Program-made: the position numbers and the translations under genes
Notes under the pieces: model-generated
What the model was told of the DNA's origin: nothing
Databases searched by the model: none
What the model saw: only the letters and a program-made list of their open reading frames with translations
Shown here: positions 1 to 6,060 of the stretch, one piece after another
Layout of the letters: every line of letters begins with the position of its first letter
Numbering within the stretch: position 1 is the stretch's first letter
Assembly (NCBI RefSeq): GCF_000420825.1
Contig: NZ_ATVR01000008.1
Span: forward strand, 1 to 64,000
Source of the DNA: Butyrivibrio sp. AE2015
GTDB lineage: Bacteria > Bacillota > Clostridia > Lachnospirales > Lachnospiraceae
DNA length: 64,000 bases
Reading direction: 5' to 3'

Positions 1-1
1 C

Positions 2-289
2 GTTCCATTTAGGAAAATAGTCAATGATTATGGTTTACGTCAATCAATGTCTCGCCGGGGTAACTGTTGGGATAACGCACCACAGGAAAGTTTTTTTGGA
101 CATATGAAACAGGAGCTTGGCATAAAATCACGTAAATGGAATTCTGTAAATGACATAAGAAACGCCATAGATGATTGGATTGACTACTACAACAATGACC
201 GATATAAACTTAGTCTTAATAAACTATCACCAAATGAATACTACAGATACATAAAAACCGGAGAATATCCAAAGAAGATGCTGGTCTAA
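2..289 (+). CDS. IS3-family transposase OrfB, C-terminal part, cut by window edge
   Basis: This is the C-terminal end of a DDE transposase of the IS3 family (rve integrase core), which inserts the element by a cut-and-paste or copy-out mechanism. The frame is open from base 2, well upstream of the first ATG at 47, so the gene starts outside the window. The seen residues include the family signature SMSRRGNCWDNAPQESFF, in which the glutamate of QESFF is the last acidic residue of the DDE triad, and a typical C-terminal block with DWIDYYNNDR and LSPNEYY. The stop is at 287-289. The sequence just after it (about 300-335) probably contains the right end of the element, but the left end is not visible. 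Family assignment is firm; whether the copy is active cannot be judged. Confidence 0.9.
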   Translation, partial: VPFRKIVNDYGLRQSMSRRGNCWDNAPQESFFGHMKQELGIKSRKWNSVNDIRNAIDDWIDYYNNDRYKLSLNKLSPNEYYRYIKTGEYPKKMLV

Positions 290-340
290 AAAATGGGTGT
301 AAATTTCAAATACTGTCCTTGACATGGGTAGTAGTTTATA
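290..340 (+). mobile_element. Probable right end of the IS3-family element
   Basis: The bases after the transposase stop include GTCCTTGACATGGGTA at about 315-330, which resembles the terminal sequence often found just past orfB in IS3-family elements. The matching left inverted repeat lies outside the window, so the exact border cannot be fixed. Confidence 0.4.
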
Positions 341-354
341 GTTTTTATAGAAGG

Positions 355-550
355 CAAATGGGCATATACAGCATTTATCTGTCCACAGCCACCATTTTGA
401 CGGGTGGCTCGAGTCTTAAAATCGGCCTATATGCCCATTTTAATTTCGTGAGGGGTGGCCGGCCTTGTAAAAAGTTGCTATAAGGACAAATTAGTAAAAA
501 TCTTAGGTGGCCGGAAGCTCTAAAAAGCGCTATATGCCCAAAGCAATTTC
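355..550. repeat. Four diverged copies of a ~45-base intergenic repeat, first one inverted
   Basis: A unit that begins GGTGGC and runs to about TATATGCCCA followed by A/T-rich bases occurs three times in direct orientation, with GGTGGC at 403-408, 454-459 and 506-511, a period of 51-52 bases. A fourth copy lies in inverse orientation just upstream (about 357-400), so GGGCATATA at 360-368 pairs with TATATGCCC at 429-437. No reading frame runs through the copies. This is a small noncoding repeat cluster next to an insertion sequence. Confidence 0.6.
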
Positions 551-694
551 TATTGGTTGCCGATTCAAATTGGATAAATGTGAGATTAACTGAGATGTGG
601 GATAAGATCAAAAAAACTGTAACGTTTATCCTATTATGTCCTCATTACATGGGGAGCCGCGTGCATATAGCACTACGCATTCTTGAAAGTGGCC

Positions 695-780
695 ACTTCT
701 GATGTTACTGGATTCAGAGCCCGAGGCACCTTAAAGTAGCCGCCCCTACTGTTCTCGGAGTCAGAGCCTGAGGCAATAAA
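695..780. repeat. Two diverged tandem copies of a ~44-base repeat
   Basis: The stretch from about 692 to 735 (ending TCAGAGCCCGAGGCACC) is repeated from about 740 to 780 (ending TCAGAGCCTGAGGCAAT). The most similar part is the last 15 bases. The copies lie in gene-free DNA between the IS end and hsp20. The same GAGCCTGAG word reappears, in reverse complement, in the 3' arm of the large hairpin downstream (911-920). Confidence 0.5.
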
Positions 781-803
781 ACCAGCCACACCGTTAGGTG
801 CTT

Positions 804-932
804 GCCATTGACGGGTTCTGAGGAAAACGCTACAATGCTGGTTCCGACGGTGCGAGAAAATCTCCTGTTCCCATCATCCTCACCGTCGGCTCCCAGACCA
901 ATGCGTTTTTCTCAGGCTCAGTCAATGGTGGC
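804..932. other. Long imperfect inverted repeat (stem-loop) in gene-free DNA
   Basis: The arm 804-852 pairs with 881-932 over nearly 50 bases. Visible matching blocks are CATTGAC with GTCAATG, TCTGAGGAAAACGC with GCGTTTTTCTCAGG, and CCGACGGTG with CACCGTCGG. The loop (853-880) is about 28 bases and has its own small stem GAGAAAATCTC. No open frame of note covers it and it is not followed by a T-run, so it is not a simple terminator. It could be a small structured RNA, or a non-autonomous palindromic element. Confidence 0.6.
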
Positions 933-1121
933 GGCCGGAGACGCAATCTAAACTCTCCAAAAAAGATTAAGAGAGACGACTCAATTGACTTTATAGCGGA
1001 ATAAGTCACTAGAACCATCCCATTTCCCCAAACATACAATCACTTACGCATATACAAAGAGATAGTAAATTAGTTACTTGTTTGAAGTTGAGAGTTTATA
1101 TTTTTTTTAGAAATTAATGTG

Positions 1122-1150
1122 TTGACATTATGTGCTACATGTTCTATAAC
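1122..1150 (+). promoter_or_regulatory. Sigma-A promoter of hsp20
   Basis: TTGACA at 1122-1127 and TATAAC at 1145-1150 are separated by 17 bases, a near-consensus housekeeping promoter. Transcription would start at about 1157, just before the CIRCE operator. Confidence 0.75.
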
Positions 1151-1167
1151 ATACTTGTAACAAGAAA

Positions 1168-1194
1168 TTAGCAGCCAACATTAAAGAGTGCTAA
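1168..1194 (+). promoter_or_regulatory. CIRCE operator (HrcA-binding site)
   Basis: TTAGCAGCC at 1168-1176, a 9-base spacer, and GAGTGCTAA at 1186-1194 match the CIRCE consensus TTAGCACTC-N9-GAGTGCTAA with two mismatches in the left arm. It lies immediately after the predicted start of transcription, the usual place for HrcA repression of heat-shock genes. Confidence 0.8.
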
Positions 1195-1277
1195 TTGCAT
1201 TTTAAACAATCTTAAGTGGCTGCACAAAACTACTACAACCTAAATAAAAAATATAAATAGAAAAGGAGTGATGTTTT

Positions 1278-1745
1278 ATGTTAATGCCTATGCTTTGGAG
1301 TAATAATGATATTTTTGATGAGATGGACAACTTATTTAATGACAGATTCTTTGGCGAACTTTGCGATTACAACAAAGGCGCAGGCAAAAAGTTTGATAAC
1401 ATGTCAGGCCTCATGAGAACCGATGTGATCGAAAAAGATAATTGCTATCAGCTTGAAGCTGAGCTCCCTGGATTTAATAAAGAGGATATCAATATCGACC
1501 TTAAGAATGATGTCTTGACAATTAGTGCTTCTCACAGCGAAAATAAGGATGAAAAAAATAATGATGGTAAGTACATCCGTCGTGAGAGAAGAAGTTCATC
1601 TTATCAGAGGTCCTTTAGTGTAGAAGGCCTTAAGCCTGAAGATATAATTGCCCAGTACAGAAATGGTGTACTGACAGTTACACTTCCTAAGAAGGAAGCA
1701 ATTCCTGAGAAGGAAGAGGCAGCAAGGATCGAAGTTAAAGACTGA
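1278..1745 (+). CDS. hsp20: Small heat-shock protein, Hsp20/alpha-crystallin family
   Basis: This 155-residue protein is an ATP-independent chaperone that holds unfolding proteins in the cytoplasm as large oligomers. An N-terminal arm of about 45 residues (LMPMLWSNNDIFDEMDNLF) is followed by the alpha-crystallin domain, roughly residues 45-140, with the ELPGF block and the family signature NGVLTVTLPKKE near the end, then a short IEV-type tail that usually caps neighbouring subunits. Length is normal for the family. A strong AAGGAG site precedes the ATG by about ten bases. A CIRCE operator and a sigma-A promoter lie upstream and a terminator follows, so it is a single-gene unit expected to be under HrcA control. 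Confidence 0.95.
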   Translation: MLMPMLWSNNDIFDEMDNLFNDRFFGELCDYNKGAGKKFDNMSGLMRTDVIEKDNCYQLEAELPGFNKEDINIDLKNDVLTISASHSENKDEKNNDGKYIRRERRSSSYQRSFSVEGLKPEDIIAQYRNGVLTVTLPKKEAIPEKEEAARIEVKD

Positions 1746-1763
1746 TTTTGATCAGTTGTTTAG

Positions 1764-1800
1764 AAAATCTCCCGCGGCGAATAACCGAGGGAGATTTTTT
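1764..1800 (+). terminator. Rho-independent terminator of hsp20
   Basis: AAAATCTCCC (1764-1773) pairs with GGGAGATTTT (1789-1798) around a 15-base loop, and the T-run reaches 1800. The next gene begins at 1801, so the 3' arm of the hairpin also contains its only ribosome binding site. Confidence 0.8.
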
Positions 1801-2004
1801 ATGTCAAAAAAAGAGCTTGAATATGAGGGATATAAGGGAACTGTAGAGTATGACGAAAAGTGCGATTTTTATACCGGAGAAGTTGAGATAGATGGTAAAA
1901 TTTACACCTATGAAGGCGATACTTTAGAGGAACTTCAGGAGGACTTTGAGGATATCATTGATTCTATCATTGCATTTGATGAAATGGATGATGAAGAAGT
2001 CTGA
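1801..2004 (+). CDS. Small acidic protein, HicB-like fold suggested
   Basis: This 67-residue acidic protein contains EGYKGTVEYDEKCDFYTGEVEIDGKIYTYEG in its first half and then LEELQEDFEDIIDSI. The pattern of a short beta sheet (G-x-V-E-Y, D-x-x-F-Y-G-E-V) followed by a helix with EDF resembles HicB-type antitoxin N-terminal domains, but there is no DNA-binding tail and no HicA partner nearby, so no toxin-antitoxin role is claimed. I chose the ATG at 1801; a TTG at 1756 in the same frame would read through the terminator. The Shine-Dalgarno GGGAG (1789-1793) is inside the 3' arm of the hsp20 terminator hairpin. Confidence 0.65.
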   Translation: MSKKELEYEGYKGTVEYDEKCDFYTGEVEIDGKIYTYEGDTLEELQEDFEDIIDSIIAFDEMDDEEV

Positions 2005-2028
2005 ATATTTAGTCTTTTATTAATTGGC

Positions 2029-2055
2029 TAATGTATAAGTTTTTTTTACCGATAC
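2029..2055 (+). promoter_or_regulatory. Probable sigma-28 promoter upstream of the calcium-loop protein gene
   Basis: TAAT (2029-2032), 15 bases, then ACCGATAC (2048-2055) matches TAAA-N15-GCCGATAA with three differences and the exact spacing seen in the flagellar promoters further on. Confidence 0.5.
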
Positions 2056-2081
2056 AATAAGTAGCTTAAATGCTGCATCAA

Positions 2082-2224
2082 AAAAGTAAGCAGTGCCAGC
2101 GGCTTACGACTATAGCTAGGGAAAGCGTGAATCTTCATGGAGGATCAACATCTTCATTTGAAGGTTCATTTTCTTTGCGCAAATATAGAGTCTGCCTCTG
2201 TTAGCGCAAAATATGAACCTTCGT
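2082..2224 (+). promoter_or_regulatory. Structured 5' leader of unknown type
   Basis: Between the predicted promoter and the gene at 2242 is a leader of about 180 bases. GTAAGC and GCTTAC (about 2085-2106) can form a small stem. GAAGGTTCAT (2160-2169) pairs perfectly with ATGAACCTTC (2213-2222), with a second inner stem TTTGCGC/GCGCAAA. The ribosome binding site AAAGGAGGT directly follows. It does not match a riboswitch class I can recognise. Confidence 0.5.
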
Positions 2225-2241
2225 GACCCAAAGGAGGTACC

Positions 2242-3297
2242 ATGAAAATTGCACAGGCACAGGTAAACATGGTCTCAAGCCACCAGTACTACGAAGAGAA
2301 CACTGTTAATGTACAAAGTGGCATAGTGACCAGAAGCTCTTTTCTTGATAGTTTAAATGATCAGGAAAAGAAGATGGATAGTCTTGAGATTACAACAGGA
2401 GACTTATCCGAAAGTAAGGCGACAGGAAGCGAAAACTATTCCTCGTTAAAGCCCTCAAAGACAGAGTATTTAGGAAATTACGAGTCATCACTTGAACAGC
2501 AGCTAGCAGAGATCAGAAATTCTATTCTTCAAAGAATCATGAGTTTATTGCAAATGCTTGGAGGGGAAGACCAAAGCAGCTACTACAAGGAGACAATCTC
2601 TAATACAGCCAATATGTTGACGAGTAATTCTTTCCTTAAGGTGACAACTGTCGAGATGGTGCATGTTGAGGAAGAGGCGACAACATTTTCAGGACAGGGA
2701 ATGGCTTTGACCGAAGATGGCAGAAGTATTGATTTTAATGTGGACTTCTCCATGTCCAGGAGATTCTGTCAGTATGCAGGAATGACTATGGCAAGCGCTG
2801 CTAAATTCATTGATCCGCTTGTTATCAACGTTGGAAGTGATGTTTCATCAATTTCCGACCAGCATTTCTACTTTGATCTTGATTGTGATGGTAAAGAGGA
2901 AAAGATTTCTGCTCTTTCACAAGGGAGCGGATATCTTGCCCTGGACAGAAACCGTGATGGAAAGATCAATGACGGTTCAGAGCTTTTTGGAACAAAGAGC
3001 GGGGATGGCTTCAAGGATTTGGGAGTATATGACAAAGATCGCAATGGGTGGATCGATGAAAATGATGAGATTTATGAGGCACTCAGGATATGGATCCGTG
3101 ATGAAGAGGGGAAGGACCATTTGATGTCGCTTAAAGAGGCAGATGTGGGAGCAATCTATCTCGGAAGCGCAGCAACTGAGTTTACGCATCAGAACAGTGA
3201 ATTTGTGATCGCCGGTATGATGAAGGCGTCGGGGCTATTCTTAAGAGAAAGCGGCGGTGTCGGAACAGTGCACCAGCTTGATATGGCAGCTTTGTAA
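2242..3297 (+). CDS. Cytoplasmic-type protein with EF-hand/RTX-like calcium loops
   Basis: This 351-residue protein has no signal peptide or membrane segment. Its N-terminal 200 residues are not recognised; residues 80-105 look helical. The C-terminal third holds calcium-binding type loops: DLDCDGKEE (about 212-220), DRNRDGKINDGSE (235-247) and DKDRNGWIDENDE (264-276), plus the FGTKSGDGF block that accompanies such loops in many bacterial secreted or surface proteins. A sigma-28-like promoter, a folded leader and the nearby flagellar operon suggest a role linked to motility, perhaps export through the flagellar apparatus, which would explain the absent signal peptide; this is inference. The ATG at 2242 follows AAAGGAGGT by six bases. 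Confidence 0.8.
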   Translation: MKIAQAQVNMVSSHQYYEENTVNVQSGIVTRSSFLDSLNDQEKKMDSLEITTGDLSESKATGSENYSSLKPSKTEYLGNYESSLEQQLAEIRNSILQRIMSLLQMLGGEDQSSYYKETISNTANMLTSNSFLKVTTVEMVHVEEEATTFSGQGMALTEDGRSIDFNVDFSMSRRFCQYAGMTMASAAKFIDPLVINVGSDVSSISDQHFYFDLDCDGKEEKISALSQGSGYLALDRNRDGKINDGSELFGTKSGDGFKDLGVYDKDRNGWIDENDEIYEALRIWIRDEEGKDHLMSLKEADVGAIYLGSAATEFTHQNSEFVIAGMMKASGLFLRESGGVGTVHQLDMAAL

Positions 3298-3309
3298 AAA
3301 AATGATCAT

Positions 3310-3348
3310 GATCCCATCCGTAATCAATATGCGGGTGGGATCTTTTTT
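3310..3348 (+). terminator. Rho-independent terminator
   Basis: GATCCCATCC (3310-3319) pairs with GGGTGGGATC (3333-3342), followed by six T residues. It ends the 2242-3297 unit. Confidence 0.85.
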
Positions 3349-3445
3349 GATTAATAAAATGCTTGGTAAGCGGCATTCTTTCTTAGGCCCATATATGGTA
3401 TACTTTAGAAGTTAAATAACAAAAAATATACAATATGGAGCAAAT

Positions 3446-4228
3446 ATGACAGATTTTATAAGTGCTTTTCTAAAATATGTATTACCATTTATTATGGCTT
3501 ATTTACTTAGCTTTCTGATGAATAAATTCTTGAGCAAAGAGATGCTTCGCGGCAAGCTCCATCTCATTTTCCTAAAGGGTATCATAATAGCGATATTGTG
3601 GGTGGTAGCAGCACTTACTGCAATGAGCGGTATTCCTGCTTTTTCAAAGACCTGGGAGACGGCGATTGCTTCTTCCGGAATAGCAGCTGTAGTACTTGGT
3701 CTTGCAGCTCAGTCGACTCTTGCAAATGTGTTTGCAGGAATAGCTCTTTCTGCTTCTCACTCAAGGCCTTTTGACATAGGTGACAGGGTAATGATCAACT
3801 CCTATGAACCGGGCTTTGTCGAGAACATTACGTTGAGACACACAGTTATTAAGACTTATCAGAATGAGATCATTTACATTCCTAATTCCATAGTTGGGGC
3901 AGCTTCAATAATTAACTATACTCAGGAAGAATCTTTTTCATATCCTATAGATATCTCGGTCGCTTATGGCACTGATATTGAGAAGGCAAAAGAAATTATG
4001 GCAGATGTGATAGCATCTCATCCCAAGCACTTCGGCGCAAGGCCAAATGTTTTGTGCAGAAGCTGCGATGACAGCGGTGTGACCTTAAGAGCACTTATGG
4101 AGACAGCAGATTTTAGGGATAATCCAACAGCCTGTTCTGATGTCCGCATTGAACTTATGAAGCGTTTTAATGAGGAAGGCATCGAGATTCCTTACAACAA
4201 ACTGGTACTTATAAAAGGAAATGAATAA
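3446..4228 (+). CDS. Small-conductance mechanosensitive channel, MscS family
   Basis: This 260-residue membrane protein opens under membrane tension to release solutes during osmotic downshock. Two hydrophobic helices lie at about residues 5-28 and 40-62, followed by the pore-lining third helix (about 74-105) with the glycine/alanine-rich sequence SSGIAAVVLGLAAQSTLANV. After it comes the conserved beta domain start RPFDIGDRVMI and a cytoplasmic vestibule domain to the end. Length is close to E. coli MscS (286). TATACT at 3399-3404 is a possible -10 box, but no good -35 is visible. It is the first gene of a unit that may run into tdk, 58 bases downstream. Confidence 0.92.
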   Translation: MTDFISAFLKYVLPFIMAYLLSFLMNKFLSKEMLRGKLHLIFLKGIIIAILWVVAALTAMSGIPAFSKTWETAIASSGIAAVVLGLAAQSTLANVFAGIALSASHSRPFDIGDRVMINSYEPGFVENITLRHTVIKTYQNEIIYIPNSIVGAASIINYTQEESFSYPIDISVAYGTDIEKAKEIMADVIASHPKHFGARPNVLCRSCDDSGVTLRALMETADFRDNPTACSDVRIELMKRFNEEGIEIPYNKLVLIKGNE

Positions 4229-4286
4229 AGACAGAACAAATATAGAATTACATGGATCAAATAAACAATAATCAAGGGGAGAAACA

Positions 4287-4904
4287 ATGGGAAAACTGTA
4301 TTTCAGGTATGGAGCAATGGGGAGTTCCAAAACAGCCAATGCGCTTATGGTGCGTTACAACTATCTTGAGAAGGGGCAGACAGCTATTTTATTGAAGCCA
4401 AAGGCTGAAGACAGAGATGGCGAAAAAACAGTAAAGTCAAGAATTGGCCTCAGTGCTGAGTGCACATTTGTTGAGGATTTTTTAGAAGAAGTAAAAAATG
4501 AATGGCTTACAGGAAAAAGTGACAACTGGAAAAAGCTTGATTGTGTGATCGTCGATGAAGCGCAGTTTTTGTCAGAGGAGCAGGTGGATATGCTGGCAGA
4601 GGTTGTGGATAAGTATGATCTTCCGGTGATCTGTTATGGACTCAGAACAGATTTTACAAGCCACTTATTCAGCGGATCCAAGAGACTTATGGAAATTGCC
4701 AATTATATAGAAGAAGTTCCAACAGTCTGCTGGTGCGGAAGAAGGGCTCACTTCAATGCACGTGTAAGTAACGGCAAGATCGTCAGAAGCGGTGAACAGA
4801 TCATGATGGGCGGAAATGAATCCTATGTTTCCCTCTGCCGCAGACATTTCCTCAGTGGTGAGGTTGATGGAGCCAGAGAAAGAGACCTTTCAGAAACTAA
4901 CTGA
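4287..4904 (+). CDS. tdk: Thymidine kinase
   Basis: This 205-residue enzyme phosphorylates thymidine to dTMP with ATP in the pyrimidine salvage pathway. The P-loop GAMGSSKT is at about residues 8-15, the Walker B-type VIVDEAQFL near 92-100 (the glutamate is the catalytic base in this family), and the substrate lasso follows. A four-ligand zinc site is represented by CWCG (about 149-152) and a C-terminal CRRH. This is the type II (tetrameric, human TK1-like) family and length is normal. The ATG at 4287 follows AGGGGAGAA. It lies directly before the first sigma-28 promoter of the flagellar operon. Confidence 0.95.
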   Translation: MGKLYFRYGAMGSSKTANALMVRYNYLEKGQTAILLKPKAEDRDGEKTVKSRIGLSAECTFVEDFLEEVKNEWLTGKSDNWKKLDCVIVDEAQFLSEEQVDMLAEVVDKYDLPVICYGLRTDFTSHLFSGSKRLMEIANYIEEVPTVCWCGRRAHFNARVSNGKIVRSGEQIMMGGNESYVSLCRRHFLSGEVDGARERDLSETN

Positions 4905-4933
4905 AAAAAATAAAAAAAATTATAAAAATACTC

Positions 4934-4960
4934 TAAAGTTTTTTAATTTTCGGTCGATAA
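4934..4960 (+). promoter_or_regulatory. Sigma-28 promoter P1 of the flgM operon
   Basis: TAAA (4934-4937), 15 bases, GTCGATAA (4953-4960) fits the SigD/FliA consensus TAAA-N15-GCCGATAA with one difference. Confidence 0.8.
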
Positions 4961-5052
4961 AGATATTGGAAACCGTAAAATGTATGGCAACCTTGGGTGT
5001 TTTGGCCATTTCTTTGTGAATAATATTTGGGGAAATATTTTTCAGAAACAGC

Positions 5053-5079
5053 TAAAGTAATGGCAACTTCTACCGATAA
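5053..5079 (+). promoter_or_regulatory. Sigma-28 promoter P2 of the flgM operon
   Basis: TAAA (5053-5056), 15 bases, ACCGATAA (5072-5079) is a second consensus-like site 119 bases after the first, giving a leader of about 35 bases before flgM. Confidence 0.85.
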
Positions 5080-5122
5080 ATGAAGTAGAAGCAAAAAAAC
5101 TCCAAGGAAGGAGGAAAAGATT

Positions 5123-5410
5123 ATGCGAATAGATGCATACAGTCAGGTTCAGCAGATTTACTCGACAAGCAAAGTTAATAAGACCACAGCAACTAAGAAG
5201 ACTGAGGGCGCAAGGGATACTGTATCCTTTTCTTCTATCGGAAAAGAAATTCAGGTTGCTAAACAGGCTGTGAACGCTGCTCCGGATGTCAGGGAAGACA
5301 AAGTGCAGGCGCTTAAAGCAGCTATTAAAAATGGAACTTATGACGTGAGTGGAGAGGCTTTTGCAGATAAATTACTGGCTAAATTCGACGAAGCTAACGG
5401 GCTTGCGTAA
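5123..5410 (+). CDS. flgM: Anti-sigma-28 factor FlgM
   Basis: This 95-residue protein binds sigma-28 and keeps it inactive until the hook-basal body is complete, when FlgM is exported. The N-terminal half is polar and probably disordered, which is usual. The C-terminal half carries the conserved sigma-binding helices, with DTVSFSSIGKEI, VREDKVQALKAAIKNGTY and the final AFADKLLAKF block. It heads the hook-filament operon, as in Bacillus subtilis, and is itself behind two sigma-28 promoters, so it forms a negative feedback loop. The ATG is preceded by AAGGAGG. Confidence 0.93.
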   Translation: MRIDAYSQVQQIYSTSKVNKTTATKKTEGARDTVSFSSIGKEIQVAKQAVNAAPDVREDKVQALKAAIKNGTYDVSGEAFADKLLAKFDEANGLA

Positions 5411-5442
5411 TTAATTAAATAAATAACAGGAGGATGATTCCA

Positions 5443-5961
5443 GTGGCTAGTCTTATGGAGAATCTGGTCAGCGTGCTTGATCAGGAATGTACTATGTACG
5501 AACAATTACTGGAGTTATCAAGCAGAAAGACCCCTATTATTGTAAAGGGCAATCTGACTGCACTTGCGAAGATCACGGATGAGGAGCAGCACATAATCGG
5601 TAATATCCAGTCCCTTGAGAAGAAAAGACAGACTGCAATGCAGGATATTGCGAACGTGCTTAACAAGGATGTTAATTCATTGAAACTGACCGATCTGATC
5701 GTAGTTTTAGAGAAAAGACCAGAAGATCAGAAAAATCTGGCATCAAGACGGGATAAACTCGTTACTGTCGCTAATAGTGTCAGACGTGTGAATAGCCAGA
5801 ACCAGGAACTTCTTATTAGTTCCTTGGAAATGGTGAAATTTGAAATGAACATCATCCAGGCGTCAAAAAGCGCTCCGCAGACGGCGAATTATTCAAGAGC
5901 TTTAGACACTACAGGCGAATGTTTAGGTTACACACAGGGCGGATTCGATGCAAAGCAATAA
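5443..5961 (+). CDS. flgN: Flagellar export chaperone FlgN-like
   Basis: FlgN binds the hook-junction proteins FlgK and FlgL in the cytoplasm and delivers them to the flagellar export gate. This protein of about 172 residues is all helical in appearance, with long heptad-like stretches (DQECTMYEQLLELSSRKTPIIVKGNLTALAKI is broken across residues 14-45) typical of FlgN. The ATG at 5434 touches the AGGAGG (5428-5433), leaving no spacer, so I chose the GTG at 5443, giving MASLMENL, with a nine-base spacer. Position between flgM and flgK agrees with the Bacillus order flgM-flgN-flgK. Sequence similarity alone is weak in this family; context carries much of the call. Confidence 0.82.
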   Translation: MASLMENLVSVLDQECTMYEQLLELSSRKTPIIVKGNLTALAKITDEEQHIIGNIQSLEKKRQTAMQDIANVLNKDVNSLKLTDLIVVLEKRPEDQKNLASRRDKLVTVANSVRRVNSQNQELLISSLEMVKFEMNIIQASKSAPQTANYSRALDTTGECLGYTQGGFDAKQ

Positions 5962-5964
5962 AAT

Positions 5965-5983
5965 CTCCCCCTTTTAGGGGGAG
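5965..5983 (+). other. Perfect hairpin between flgN and flgK1, without T-run
   Basis: CTCCCCCT and AGGGGGAG form an eight-base-pair stem with a three-base loop four bases after the flgN stop. The lack of a T-run argues against a strong terminator; it may be an attenuator or an mRNA stability or processing site. Confidence 0.55.
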
Positions 5984-6060
5984 CGCAAAGAAGATAACTC
6001 ATGTGGAAACCGTTTAAACGCGGTAGTGTCTTTTTTGTACCCTTTTTTAGGAGGCAGCAT

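Larger units (their letters stand above)
290..1121. other. Gene-free, repeat-rich interval
   Basis: No credible coding region was found between the transposase stop and the hsp20 promoter. Short open frames here (such as 375-611 and 830-1039 on the minus strand) lie across repeat arms and lack ribosome binding sites. The interval holds the IS right end, the two repeat families and the long hairpin listed separately; about 935-1100 shows nothing I can name. Confidence 0.6.

Noticed and set aside
375-1039. Short minus-strand open frames in the repeat region
   Set aside because: They run across repeat arms and hairpin arms, have no ribosome binding site and encode no recognisable protein.
1756-1800. 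TTG start for the small acidic protein
   Set aside because: It would translate the hsp20 terminator hairpin; the ATG at 1801 begins the acidic conserved part.
2082-2224. Leader considered as a c-di-GMP or other known riboswitch
   Set aside because: The conserved bases of the classes I know are not present; I report it only as a structured leader.
4816-5019. Small plus-strand frame overlapping the end of tdk and the first sigma-28 promoter
   Set aside because: It is a frame shadow of tdk that continues into promoter DNA.
6001-6060. Upstream ATG as start of flgK1
   Set aside because: No binding site before it, and the added 20 residues do not resemble FlgK, whereas the ATG at 6061 follows AGGAGG and begins the family N-terminus.
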